64,000 bases of DNA from Bacteroidales bacterium UBA4893 (GCA_002399025.1 DHCV01000026.1:123740-187739), one strand, 5' to 3'; shown: positions 1-9,503, counted from the first letter of the stretch. Numbers and translations are program-made. Notes: generated from the letters alone by a model not told the origin.

Positions 1-2958
1 TATACTATTTAGTAAAGATTTAATATCATCAATTTTAATATTATCAGATGAATTTTGAATCAAGAAATTAATATCAATAATTACTTTATTTATATCAGTT
101 GGTATTTTATCATTATATTTTAATATCCATAATGGCAATTTAATATAATCATTGATATAATGTTTTACAATAGCCCATCTAACATTTTTTATACTTGATA
201 ATTGATCATCATTCTCATTATTAATTTTTTCATTCAAATCAAAAATTTTAATAAGATAATCTTTTAACTCTTTCTCTTCCTTTGATCCAAATCTTACTCT
301 TAATTTATTGTCTGAGACACCTTTTTCCCAGGATGTGAAAATTGCAATAACTTTATCTCTCATTTGAGATTCATTTATTGGTTTACCAATCTCTGTATCA
401 AAAAATTCATTTACATATTTTCTCAATGTAAAAGATAATAAAACCATATTTGGAATATTGCCATATAGACCATAAGGAGGTTTAGTAACTTCTTTTAATC
501 TTTCTCCTATATTAAAAATACCAATATTATCTTTTTTAATTTTATCAAATATACTATCTATCTTCTTTTGAATAGTTACTAATGGATGATTGTTTGGAGC
601 ATCTTCTTTGATTTTTAAATTTTCATCTATAATATAATCTCCATTATATTGTAATAATAATTTAGCAGGTGCATGTTGAGCTACTAATTTTCTCTCAACA
701 TCACTTCTTGTAAGCGATGACAACATTGTATCACATATTGTTTTAGACATTGTAGGTTTGAAAAAAGAAATTGGCCTATTTAATCCTTCAATATTTTCAT
801 AACCATAAATAAAAATTCTTTGACAAATATTATTATTTAAATAATCAGCTAATTTTGTGATATTTCCATTAATAATATCTTCATTATAGAATAATGAATA
901 ATTTCCTTTTTTAATTCTATTTACCCAATTTTCAATGATTTTCTTTGCATAATTATAATTTAAACTTTCTACATCATTCAAATTATGCTTATTTGCTACA
1001 ATTCTATGAGATATGTATTTAATAAATTGATTTTGTTGTAAACCATCAAAATCAAAAATTTCATCAAAAAATATAAAAACTTTATCTTTAAATCCGTCTT
1101 TTGCTAATTTATCAACTATTGATTTAGTAGATTTGATTTCATTATTATTTAATCCAATAAAAATTACAATAGGTAATTTATATTCATCTTTAAATGTATG
1201 ATTAATTTTACTTATTATTCTTGATTCATCTTCTTTACATGATAAAAACAAAACCTCAGGTAAACGAATAAGATAATCATTAAATATTTTCAAAATATCT
1301 TTTTTACCATCATCAGTATATTCAAGAATTTTTAATGCATCTGTATATTCAAATTCATATTTAGAAATTTGATTATTAATTTCTTCATTTGGTAAAGTTG
1401 AATTAGTAATAAGATAATTGTTAGAAGGGTCTTTTGTTATTATTTCATTAACATTAAAATAATCTAAAATATCATTAATTTGTGTATCAAATTCATATCC
1501 CTCAAATAGTTTTTGAATATTATCTTCTGACGGAATTATTTGCTTAGCCTCATAAGTATTTTTTAAAACATTTAACAATAACGTGCCTTTAAATACTTTT
1601 AAATACTCATCACCTTTTTCAGCTATTTTACTCTTGTTTAATGTATAATTATTAATAATAGCACCATATTTTGCAAAATCATTATTAAATTCATTTTGGA
1701 AATAATCCCATAAAATATCAGGTGTTAATAGATTTAAATTTTCCCAATTATCTGTATTATTGATAAAATTCATAAATCCTTTTTCTTCATCATACATAAA
1801 TTGCATTACACTTCTGTTTGTACTACCAAAATGGTCTGCAATAGAAGTACATAAATATGCTGAATATGGATGCAATGGAAAAAGATTTAAAATATTTTTG
1901 TATGATTCAGTACTTCTATCAGCAGTTAAATATTCAATAAGTTCATTATAATTATCCATCTTTTCCATTCTTAATGTTCTTGTAGATAAATATGACTCTT
2001 TATTTTTTAACTTAATAGATGCTGCCATTATATGATAAGTAGTAATGGTTTCCATTTTATAATCTACATAATGAAACCTATCTTTTGTTTTCTTTAATTC
2101 ATTATTATCTGAAATGTTTTTATGATTAATTAGAAATAAATAGATATTATTTTTTTCAGAAAGTTCAGCAATTTTTTGAGACATTTGAAGAATATCAATT
2201 CTTTGTGCAAGACTTGTAAATTCGTCCCAAAAAATAATTAAACCCTGGGCAATATCTTTTTTTTTCAATTCTTCTTCTACTTCTTTTAACCATTGTGTGA
2301 TATCATATTTACTTATATATACACTATATTTAGGCTTTGATAGAACAGATTCTAAAATTACAAAAATATCATTATCAAAAGCTTTTAACTTCTTTATAAT
2401 ATCTTCTTTTGTTTTGCAGTAAATTCTAAGTTGAGGTTCACTATTAATAATAGAATCAATATCAAGTGGCGTATTTTCGATATAATTTATTGCATTTTCA
2501 AAATCTGATTCAACGATAATATTTATATCTTTTTCTTTTAAAGTTTGTTTAATTTTTCTTTCTATTGTAAGGCAAAATGTTCTTGGATCATTAACACCTT
2601 CAATATCTTTCAAAATAACAGGAAAATATTTATTATTTTTCCTAAATGAACTTAATCTATTTTTTAAATTAGAGTCTTCTATCTTTTCAATATAATCCTC
2701 AATTTCATCAATATCATCGTACAATAGATGCTTAATAACTGAACTTGCATGACTTTTTCCTGTACCAAAAGTTCCCTGAATCCAAATACTTTTTCTATTA
2801 GACGGAGTATTAGTCGAAATAGAATCTAATGTTGTTTTTAATAAATCATTAAATTGAGTAGTAGGAATAAACTGTTTCCAATAATCAATAGTTTCATCCT
2901 GTAAATTAAATACTGGATAATAATAATCTTGAAGTGATAAAATGTCAGAATAACTCAT
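1..2958 (-). CDS. brxC: BrxC/PglY-like P-loop ATPase of a BREX-type defence system (partial)
   Basis: One uninterrupted frame reads from an ATG at 2958 leftward off the window edge (986 codons visible), so the C-terminus is missing. A Walker A loop, GTFGTGKS, lies at about residues 60-69 and a Walker B-like LIIFWDE at about 240-246, so this is a P-loop ATPase with its nucleotide site near the N-terminus. Large size, that layout and coupling to a PAPS-reductase-type gene (start 9 bases after its stop) fit BrxC/PglY, which in BREX phage defence works with PglZ. Those partners should lie beyond the left edge. The gene is extremely A+T-rich: bases 601-660 contain 9 G+C by hand count, against 22 of 60 at 7021-7080 in the catalase. 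This suggests horizontal acquisition. An ATPase of a Dnd/Dpt-like system is the main alternative. Confidence 0.7.
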   Translation of the reverse strand, partial: MSYSDILSLQDYYYPVFNLQDETIDYWKQFIPTTQFNDLLKTTLDSISTNTPSNRKSIWIQGTFGTGKSHASSVIKHLLYDDIDEIEDYIEKIEDSNLKNRLSSFRKNNKYFPVILKDIEGVNDPRTFCLTIERKIKQTLKEKDINIIVESDFENAINYIENTPLDIDSIINSEPQLRIYCKTKEDIIKKLKAFDNDIFVILESVLSKPKYSVYISKYDITQWLKEVEEELKKKDIAQGLIIFWDEFTSLAQRIDILQMSQKIAELSEKNNIYLFLINHKNISDNNELKKTKDRFHYVDYKMETITTYHIMAASIKLKNKESYLSTRTLRMEKMDNYNELIEYLTADRSTESYKNILNLFPLHPYSAYLCTSIADHFGSTNRSVMQFMYDEEKGFMNFINNTDNWENLNLLTPDILWDYFQNEFNNDFAKYGAIINNYTLNKSKIAEKGDEYLKVFKGTLLLNVLKNTYEAKQIIPSEDNIQKLFEGYEFDTQINDILDYFNVNEIITKDPSNNYLITNSTLPNEEINNQISKYEFEYTDALKILEYTDDGKKDILKIFNDYLIRLPEVLFLSCKEDESRIISKINHTFKDEYKLPIVIFIGLNNNEIKSTKSIVDKLAKDGFKDKVFIFFDEIFDFDGLQQNQFIKYISHRIVANKHNLNDVESLNYNYAKKIIENWVNRIKKGNYSLFYNEDIINGNITKLADYLNNNICQRIFIYGYENIEGLNRPISFFKPTMSKTICDTMLSSLTRSDVERKLVAQHAPAKLLLQYNGDYIIDENLKIKEDAPNNHPLVTIQKKIDSIFDKIKKDNIGIFNIGERLKEVTKPPYGLYGNIPNMVLLSFTLRKYVNEFFDTEIGKPINESQMRDKVIAIFTSWEKGVSDNKLRVRFGSKEEKELKDYLIKIFDLNEKINNENDDQLSSIKNVRWAIVKHYINDYIKLPLWILKYNDKIPTDINKVIIDINFLIQNSSDNIKIDDIKSLLNSI

Positions 2959-2967
2959 AGTATAATA

Positions 2968-5514
2968 TTATTTCATTATTTTTAAAATATCAATTGATTT
3001 TAAGTCTTGACGTAAATTAATATTGTCAAGACCCATATTAAGTTCTACATTTAAAACTCTATTTTTTTCTTCTTTTAATGAGCGTAAAATTGTTTCAAAT
3101 TTTTCTTTTGATAATCCAAACTCTCTGTAAAGACCATTAGTTTGATTTTCATTATAAAATTCACTTACTCTTAAATTATATCTTTCATTTTTTTCAGCAT
3201 ACTTATATAATGAATAAGCAACACTTAATAATGAAATTTCTTTATATTCATGACGTGAAATAGTATCAACAGATTTTCCTTTTGGAACTATTATTCCTTG
3301 TTTTAAATCATCACCTAAAATTGACTTTTCTGTTATTTCAAACATATTGCATATTGCACCCAATGGATTGTTCAAAGTTGCTTCTGAAAAACCTGTGAAT
3401 TGATTTATTAATAAATCTAATATTTCATTTTTTTTATAGCTTCTATCAAATTGAATATTTGATGTATAAAAGTTTACTATTTTTGAATTATAAGAAAGAT
3501 TAATCCATATTATTTCCCAGCCTACCTTTGGATTATTTAAATATATATCCTTAACAAGTAATCCAGTATTAGAAATCAATTTATTTGAAATTTCAAGTAT
3601 TTCAGCTTCTCTTAACCAATTAATACAAGCTGGAACCATTTTAACTCCTAATGTATGTTCGCCTTCAAAATAATTTTGATAACTATTAAAGTAACTTGAT
3701 ACCCAATTATCTTTCAACCCGAATGTTGAATATTTATCAATTCCTGATGTTTTCATATTTTTACTTTTATTATTACTTTCTGAAATATTTATTGAATTTG
3801 CCATAACACAACCTTTATCTTTAAATGTTAAGCATTTATAACAATGTATACATCTATTACTATCTATATTAGCTTTGGGAACAACATTTAACGCACCAGT
3901 AGGACATTCAACTTCGCAAGCTTCACAATGTATGCAATATGTAGTTTTATATAAAACTCTTTTTAATAGTCCTTGTAAAATAATATCATCATTTGTATTT
4001 AAAAATTCAAAGATGACTTTATCATTATTATCTTCAATTGTAAATGAATAAATTTTATTTTTATATTTTATTTCTCCTTCTATTATATTATCTAATTCTT
4101 TAATTGCAAGTATTCCAAGAACTTTCAACCACGTTAGTAAGCTTTCTTTGGGTTGAGTTAATACAGCTTTAAAGTTAGGTTTTGTTGTGATAATATCAAT
4201 TCTTGAATTATTAATAGTAATCGCTTTACCGCCACTTCTCATTTTCCAATTACCCTTTTTAATATATTCAATTCTATCTTTTTCATTTGAAACTCCAATT
4301 AATTTAGCACTTTCATGTAAATTGGAAATAAAATGATTAATACTATTAGGATACTTCTTAGACACAATATGTTCTGACCAGTCAGAAGAAAAAGGACAAA
4401 TAGCACACCCAACTCTACTTAATCCATTTCTATATGCATTATTTATAGGTAAATTATTCAAAAATATGTACAAGTAAATTTCAGTTGAACTCCATTCTAA
4501 AATTGGTCGTGCATTTATTACATTATTATGTTTTACACCCTTTCCAATTCTATTATACTGCGATCTTTTATTACTTTCTTCTTTCCTTACCCCTTCAAAT
4601 ACCAGTACATTTGGTTGTTTCCCTTTCCCATTTATTCTTTTTAATTCTCTATACAAAGGTGCAGTTTTCATTACACCACAGCACCATCTAAGCATTCTAC
4701 TAGGAGAACCCATATTATGCCAATAATATAAAATATCTTGATGGTTTTTAGACATATTAAAAATTAGTTCAGGGTATTTTTTTTGATATATCTTTTTGGT
4801 TTCATCATATATTTCAAGTGATGGAGGTATTTCATAACCAGTATCAGAATATATTACAGAAAATTCATTGGGTGGAATTACTCTCGAAACCAAATCTAAA
4901 ACTACTTGACTATCTTTACCACCAGAAAAAGAAGAAATAAACATTTCTATTTTTGAATTATGTAAAATGTTTTTACCTAATTCTTCTGCTTCTGATAGTG
5001 GCATTATATCAAAACTATCACAATCTTCTTTAATAACTGTATGTTTTATTTTTGTTCTTTTTTCTTGAATCTCAGCTAATTTATCAAAATCAATTTGAGA
5101 AAGGATATTTATCTCTTTTGGATTTTTACTATACTTTCTATAAACATTATTTATAAATTCAAGAGCTTCATATTCTAATAAGAACATTGAAGATTTATTT
5201 TTCTCAATTAATAAATCAATATTAATAGGGACAAGATTAATGTTTTTATATTTTTCTTCTAATATTATTTCAGGTTCATCATAAATATTACCTCCTTTTA
5301 CTTCTAATATTTTTTCTCCAAAATAAAAATATCTTCTTTCACATGCCCATAAAAGAGGTTCCTTTGATTTTGGATATTTCCAATATTTATTTAAACCTAA
5401 TAAATCTAATTCTTCATAAAAAACTGGTCTTGGTGCTATATTTAAAGCTTCATCATCGGAATTCAAAGTAAGTATAATCCCATTATTTTCTTTATCCCAA
5501 ACAATTTTATACAT
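2968..5514 (-). CDS. brxP: BrxP-like PAPS-reductase-family protein with embedded ferredoxin domain
   Basis: The 848-residue product has a PP-loop SGGKDS at about 197-202, the ATP-pyrophosphatase signature shared by PAPS reductases and DndC. Cysteines follow at about 278-279 (RWCCG) and 370/373 (CAIC), as expected for a metal- or Fe-S-binding PAPS-reductase-like core. A two-cluster ferredoxin domain spans about 527-572 (CIHCEACEVECP, then CIHCYKC). The C-terminal third is not recognised. Family knowledge: BrxP is the PAPS-reductase component of BREX type 4, and DndC performs related chemistry in DNA phosphorothioation. It is the first gene of its operon, with a TAnnTTTG box at 5575-5582, and is followed by the brxC-like gene. 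It probably contributes redox or sulfur chemistry to self/non-self marking; that is inference. A stand-alone sulfotransfer enzyme is possible but less likely given the neighbour. Confidence 0.72.
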   Translation of the reverse strand: MYKIVWDKENNGIILTLNSDDEALNIAPRPVFYEELDLLGLNKYWKYPKSKEPLLWACERRYFYFGEKILEVKGGNIYDEPEIILEEKYKNINLVPINIDLLIEKNKSSMFLLEYEALEFINNVYRKYSKNPKEINILSQIDFDKLAEIQEKRTKIKHTVIKEDCDSFDIMPLSEAEELGKNILHNSKIEMFISSFSGGKDSQVVLDLVSRVIPPNEFSVIYSDTGYEIPPSLEIYDETKKIYQKKYPELIFNMSKNHQDILYYWHNMGSPSRMLRWCCGVMKTAPLYRELKRINGKGKQPNVLVFEGVRKEESNKRSQYNRIGKGVKHNNVINARPILEWSSTEIYLYIFLNNLPINNAYRNGLSRVGCAICPFSSDWSEHIVSKKYPNSINHFISNLHESAKLIGVSNEKDRIEYIKKGNWKMRSGGKAITINNSRIDIITTKPNFKAVLTQPKESLLTWLKVLGILAIKELDNIIEGEIKYKNKIYSFTIEDNNDKVIFEFLNTNDDIILQGLLKRVLYKTTYCIHCEACEVECPTGALNVVPKANIDSNRCIHCYKCLTFKDKGCVMANSINISESNNKSKNMKTSGIDKYSTFGLKDNWVSSYFNSYQNYFEGEHTLGVKMVPACINWLREAEILEISNKLISNTGLLVKDIYLNNPKVGWEIIWINLSYNSKIVNFYTSNIQFDRSYKKNEILDLLINQFTGFSEATLNNPLGAICNMFEITEKSILGDDLKQGIIVPKGKSVDTISRHEYKEISLLSVAYSLYKYAEKNERYNLRVSEFYNENQTNGLYREFGLSKEKFETILRSLKEEKNRVLNVELNMGLDNINLRQDLKSIDILKIMK

Positions 5515-5574
5515 TTTATCCCTTAGTATTATATGAGTTTCTATCTTTTATATTTAATCTCTCAAATCAATTTT

Positions 5575-5582
5575 CAAAACTA
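5575..5582 (-). promoter_or_regulatory. -7 box for the brxP-brxC operon
   Basis: Minus strand reads TAGTTTTG, matching the Bacteroidota TAnnTTTG -7 consensus. It lies about 60 bases upstream of the brxP-like ATG. Confidence 0.5.
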
Positions 5583-6433
5583 CTAATAATATAAATACAA
5601 TACAAATTATTATAAGAATAAATTCAAAATCACAATAAGTATTATACCAATAATTCGAGTAATATATAATCTCCGTCGTGCGGGATTTCTTTGCTATGCA
5701 AAGCGACAAGGAAGCATTCTTTTACTTATATAAATTTCAAGAGATAAATTATTTCCGTCGTGCGGGATTTCCTACTCCCGCATGATATTACTATAAGGAT
5801 TTATTTACAACAATAATCTATCGGATAACATATCCTAATAATAAACTAAGTGCGGGAGTCGGAAATCCCGCACAACGAAAGTATTAAATTATTTCTAAAT
5901 TTCTATTCTGTATTAATATTTTTGTGTAGCTTTGAAGATTGAAATTGGTTCCCCTCGTGCGGGATTTCCTACTCCCGCACGATATTACTATAAGGATTTT
6001 TAATCCGTAAGATATACAATCATCAAAGAATATTTCTAAACAATATATTAATCAAAATGTATTTGTACATTTGCCAGCAAATTGAGTTTAAAATGAATAA
6101 ATATCGGATTACTTATCGGTTTACCGCTTGCCATAGCAAGTTATCGACTTTGTCGCTTTGCATAGCAAAGAAATCCTAATAATAAACTAAGTGCGGGAGT
6201 CGGACTCATCGACTTTGTCGCTTTGCATAGCAAAGAAATCCTAATAATAAAGAAGTGCGGGAGTCGGAAATCCCGCACGACGGATAGATATGAGCAAATT
6301 ATAAGATTAAATCTATTATCAATTAAAAATTAATTATTGTTGTATATTACAGACAAACAAGTAAAGATATAAAGCAGTAAATATTTAATAAAAAATAATT
6401 CCCAAATCATCACTTTAGTATAAAAAAAGATTG

Positions 6434-6441
6434 TATATTTG
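6434..6441 (+). promoter_or_regulatory. -7 box for catalase gene
   Basis: TATATTTG matches the Bacteroidota -7 consensus. It predicts a transcript with an approximately 115-base leader before the catalase ATG. Confidence 0.5.
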
Positions 6442-6563
6442 ATGCATATTTCTTAATGGGCTCAAAGAGGAGCTTCTGAACTTTGAAAAAATGATAATAT
6501 ATTTTATTTGAAGTTCCTTAGTTGTGTTGGTTATGAGAGATTTACAAACAAATATATTTAATT

Positions 6564-8006
6564 ATGGAAAAGAAATTAACTTCTACTAATGGTAGACCTG
6601 TGGTTGAGAATCAAAATGCTCAAACGGCAGGACAGAGAGGACCTATGATGCTTCAAGATATATGGTTCTTAGAAAAACTTGCTCATTTCGACAGAGAGGT
6701 AATACCCGAAAGAAGAATGCATGCCAAAGGTTCGGGTGCTTATGGTAAATTTACCGTTACTCACGATATAACGAAATACACTAAGGCATCCATATTTAAA
6801 AATATTGGAAAAGAAACAGAGTGTTTTGTTAGATTCTCTACTGTTGCAGGTGAAAGAGGTGCTGCTGATGCTGAAAGGGATATTAGAGGGTTTGCAATTA
6901 AATTCTATACCGATGAGGGTAATTGGGATTTGGTTGGGAATAATACTCCTGTATTCTTTCTTCGTGACCCAATGAAATTCCCAGACCTTAACCATGCAGT
7001 AAAGAGAGACCCTAAGACTAATCTTAGAAGTGCAAATAATAATTGGGATTTTTGGACATCCTTACCTGAGGCACTACATCAAGTTACCATAACTATGAGT
7101 ACTCGTGGCATACCTTATTCTTATAGACATATGCACGGATTTGGAAGCCATACATATAGTTTTATTAACTCCGAAAACAAGAGAATTTGGGTTAAATTCC
7201 ATTTCGTTTCCCAACAAGGGATAAAGAATTTAACAGATATGGAAGCTGCTAATATTATTGCCAATGATAGAGAGTCACATCAAAGAGATTTATTTGACAG
7301 TATTGAAAAGGGTGATTTCCCACGTTGGAACTTGAAAATTCAACTAATGACCGAAGAACAAGCAAAGACCTATAATTTTAATCCTTTCGATTTAACTAAG
7401 GTTTGGCTTAAAAAAGATTTCCCATTAATAGATGTTGGGGTATTGGAATTGAATAGAAATCCTGAAAACTATTTTGCCGAAGTTGAACAAGCGGCGTTTA
7501 ATCCTGCAAATATTGTTGAAGGAATTGGCTTCTCTCCCGATAAAATGCTTCAAGGAAGATTATTCTCTTATGGAGACGCTCAAAGATATCGTTTAGGAGT
7601 TAATCACAACCTTATACCAGTAAATCGACCTCGCTGTCCTTTCCATTCCTATCATAGAGATGGAGCAATGAGGGTAGATGATAATTATGGTGGAACCATT
7701 GGCTATGAACCTAATAGCTATAAAGAGTGGAAGGATAGTCCTGAAAAACAAGAACCACCATTAGAAATCAATGGCGATGCTTATCATTATAATGAAAGAG
7801 AATATGATAATGATTACTATACCCAACCTGGAATGTTATTTAGACTTATGAGCCAAGAAGAAAAGCAATGTCTATTCGATAACACAGCAAGAAATATGGG
7901 AGATTGCGAAGAATTTATCAAGAGAAGACATATTGAAAATTGCTACAAAGCTGACCCAGAATATGGCAAAGGAGTAGCAAAAGCATTAAATCTAAATATA
8001 GACTAA
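6564..8006 (+). CDS. katA: Monofunctional haem catalase
   Basis: The 480-residue protein is a small-subunit (clade 3-type) catalase that dismutates hydrogen peroxide in the cytoplasm. Family landmarks are all present: distal haem His53 in RRMHAKGSGA, the catalytic Asn in NWDLVGNNTPVFF (126/127), and proximal haem ligand Tyr336 in RLFSYGDAQRYR. Length is typical for the family and no large-subunit flavodoxin-like tail is present. It stands alone, with its own promoter (6434-6441) and a strong terminator (8015-8045). The 115-base leader leaves room for control, but no recognisable operator was seen. In an otherwise anaerobic gene set it points to occasional oxygen exposure. Confidence 0.97.
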   Translation: MEKKLTSTNGRPVVENQNAQTAGQRGPMMLQDIWFLEKLAHFDREVIPERRMHAKGSGAYGKFTVTHDITKYTKASIFKNIGKETECFVRFSTVAGERGAADAERDIRGFAIKFYTDEGNWDLVGNNTPVFFLRDPMKFPDLNHAVKRDPKTNLRSANNNWDFWTSLPEALHQVTITMSTRGIPYSYRHMHGFGSHTYSFINSENKRIWVKFHFVSQQGIKNLTDMEAANIIANDRESHQRDLFDSIEKGDFPRWNLKIQLMTEEQAKTYNFNPFDLTKVWLKKDFPLIDVGVLELNRNPENYFAEVEQAAFNPANIVEGIGFSPDKMLQGRLFSYGDAQRYRLGVNHNLIPVNRPRCPFHSYHRDGAMRVDDNYGGTIGYEPNSYKEWKDSPEKQEPPLEINGDAYHYNEREYDNDYYTQPGMLFRLMSQEEKQCLFDNTARNMGDCEEFIKRRHIENCYKADPEYGKGVAKALNLNID

Positions 8007-8014
8007 AACAAATT

Positions 8015-8045
8015 AAGCCGAGACAATAAAAAGTTTCGGCTTTTT
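8015..8045 (+). terminator. Rho-independent terminator of katA
   Basis: A 10-base stem (AAGCCGAGAC / GTTTCGGCTT, one G-U pair) is followed by a T-run, 8 bases after the catalase stop codon. Confidence 0.85.
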
Positions 8046-8150
8046 CATTGTCCATTCTTTTAATTCTCTACTAGGAAAGTTAATGTTCCCAATTGAGTGG
8101 CATAACATATACAGCACGACTGATTAATCGGTTGGAATATTGTTTGTTTT

Positions 8151-8364
8151 TGTTTAGTTGTTGAGATGTTTAGTTATTTAGGTGTTGCTTTTTGTCAGAA
8201 TCAAGATTTACAGGATTAAAGGATTCTTGCTAAGGCAAGCGGCAAGCCGATGATTCTTGATTGGTTACTTAATTGAAATCCTATCAATCTCTAAATCCTG
8301 AATCATCGGCTTGCCGCTTGTAAAAACAAGAATCCTGATTCAGACAAACAACTCAACACTAAAC
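8151..8364. repeat. Long imperfect palindromic intergenic element, copy 1
   Basis: This fills the gap between katA and dusB; no gene is seen. The left arm has TGTTTAGTTGTTGAGATG then CAGAATCAAGATTTACAGG. The right arm has the complementary AATCCTGATTCAG and CAAACAACTCAACACTAAAC. An inner inverted pair, GCAAGCGGCAAGCCGATG / CATCGGCTTGCCGCTTG, lies between them. A second full copy is at 9555-9730 and fragments are at 11912-11981 and 14151-14166. Confidence 0.7.
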
Positions 8365-8366
8365 CC

Positions 8367-9326
8367 TTAATAAGCTTCCAGTATTCTATTAAATATCTCG
8401 TGAATTTCGGTTTGGTTGGTGGTGCTTACTAATTGTAGGCGGAAGGGTTTGAAGTCTCTTAGGCCTTTGAAGTAGCCTGAGTAGTTTTTACGCATTTCAA
8501 ATATTGCATTTTTCTCTCCTCTAAGTGCTATTAGTCCTTCAAAGTGTTCTTTACAAACCATTACTTTTTCTTCTATGCTTATTGGGGTGGGGGTTTTGTT
8601 TTCTAAAAGTTCTTTTGCTTGTTGGAATATAAATGGGTTTCCTATGGAGGCTCTTCCTATCAAAATTCCATCTACTCCATAACGGTTTTTATATTCTATT
8701 ACTTTTTCTGCTGAATCAATATCTCCATTTCCAAAAACTGGTATTATCATTCTTTGGTTGTTTTTAACTTCTCCTATCAATGTCCAGTCTGCTTGTCCTT
8801 TATACATTTGTGAGCGTGTTCTTCCATGTATGCTAATGGCTTGTATGCCCACATCTTGAAGTCTTTCTGCTACTTCTACAATGGGTTTTGAGTTTTCGGT
8901 GTAGCCCAATCTTGTTTTAACGGTAACGGGTATATTGGTTGCTTTTACAACTGTTTCGGTTAGCTTCACCATTCTGGGAATATCATTGAGTATTCCGCTT
9001 CCACATCCTTTTCCTGCTATCTTTTTTACTGGGCATCCCCAGTTTATATCAATGAAATCTGGTTTTTCTCTTTCTGCAATTTTTGTTGCCAGTGTTAGGC
9101 TTTCTTCGTTGTTCCCAAAAATTTGTATTCCCAATGGTCTTTCTTCTTCATCAAAAGACATTTTCACAATGCTTTGCTCAACTTCTCTTAGTAGTGCATC
9201 GGAGGATATAAATTCTGTTATTAGTATATCGGCTCCATAGCGTTTGCAAATCTTACGGAAGGGTTTATTGGTTATAGCCTCCATAGGGGAGAGGATAAGG
9301 GGGAAATCGCTCTTAAAGTCTATCAC
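8367..9326 (-). CDS. dusB: tRNA-dihydrouridine synthase (DusB-like)
   Basis: This FMN enzyme reduces uridine to dihydrouridine in tRNA D-loops. The 319-residue TIM-barrel shows PLILSPMEAITN at the N-terminus, the catalytic-cysteine segment NWGCPVKKIAGKGCGSG, and the FMN phosphate-binding segment GVDGILIGRASIGNP. The start codon is GTG at 9326: an in-frame TAA lies two codons upstream and the next ATG would cut into the conserved first strand. The GTG lies inside the 3' end of the small membrane-protein gene (14-base overlap), so translation is probably coupled. Length is normal for the family. Confidence 0.95.
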   Translation of the reverse strand: MIDFKSDFPLILSPMEAITNKPFRKICKRYGADILITEFISSDALLREVEQSIVKMSFDEEERPLGIQIFGNNEESLTLATKIAEREKPDFIDINWGCPVKKIAGKGCGSGILNDIPRMVKLTETVVKATNIPVTVKTRLGYTENSKPIVEVAERLQDVGIQAISIHGRTRSQMYKGQADWTLIGEVKNNQRMIIPVFGNGDIDSAEKVIEYKNRYGVDGILIGRASIGNPFIFQQAKELLENKTPTPISIEEKVMVCKEHFEGLIALRGEKNAIFEMRKNYSGYFKGLRDFKPFRLQLVSTTNQTEIHEIFNRILEAY

Positions 9327-9459
9327 CTTTTCTTAGTTTTTCTTGTTGTTCTGGGTCGTAGGGGCGGTTTTTGTAAGTCTTGATAAGTTCTTTGATTATG
9401 TAGTACAAAAATATTCCCGAAACAATAACTACAATGGTAATAATCACTAATGACTTCAT
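9313..9459 (-). CDS. 48-residue single-pass membrane protein, upstream of dusB
   Basis: The reading frame from ATG 9459 to TAA 9313 encodes a hydrophobic N-terminal segment (residues about 4-24, rich in V, I, F, L, Y) followed by a charged tail with NRPYDPEQQEKLRKGD. It has its own promoter box (TATCTTTG, 9496-9503) and overlaps the GTG start of dusB by 14 bases, which supports it as a real translated gene. Function is unknown. It could be a small membrane anchor, or a leader ORF whose translation feeds dusB. Confidence 0.6.
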   Translation of the reverse strand: MKSLVIITIVVIVSGIFLYYIIKELIKTYKNRPYDPEQQEKLRKGDRL

Positions 9460-9495
9460 AGGTTTTTGCTAATTTTTATCCGTTAAAAAACGAAA

Positions 9496-9503
9496 CAAAG
9501 ATA
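9496..9503 (-). promoter_or_regulatory. -7 box for the small-ORF/dusB unit
   Basis: Minus strand TATCTTTG matches the TAnnTTTG consensus, about 37 bases before the ATG at 9459. Confidence 0.45.

Larger units (their letters stand above)
5515..6563. repeat. Repeat-rich intergenic region with REP-like palindromes
   Basis: No gene is visible in this 1-kb gap. It holds at least six full or partial copies of a palindromic element whose arms are GTGCGGGA and TCCCGCAC, with a TTTCCTAC/GTCGGAAA core, often continuing as GATATTACTATAAGGATTT. Copies start near 5673, 5755, 5850 (inverted), 5951, 6191 and 6255 (inverted). A 44-base direct repeat starting ATCGACTTTGTCGC occurs at 6143-6186 and 6208-6251, giving a 65-base tandem step. 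Fragments such as CTTTGCATAGCAAAG are themselves palindromic. This resembles REP/BIME clutter at the edge of an acquired island. Confidence 0.75.

Noticed and set aside
1760..1951. 63-residue plus-strand ORF inside the brxC-like gene
   Set aside because: It is a shadow of the minus-strand coding frame, with no start context or recognisable protein.
6669..6995. 108-residue minus-strand ORF inside catalase
   Set aside because: It is antisense to a well-supported catalase gene, and its composition follows the catalase codons.
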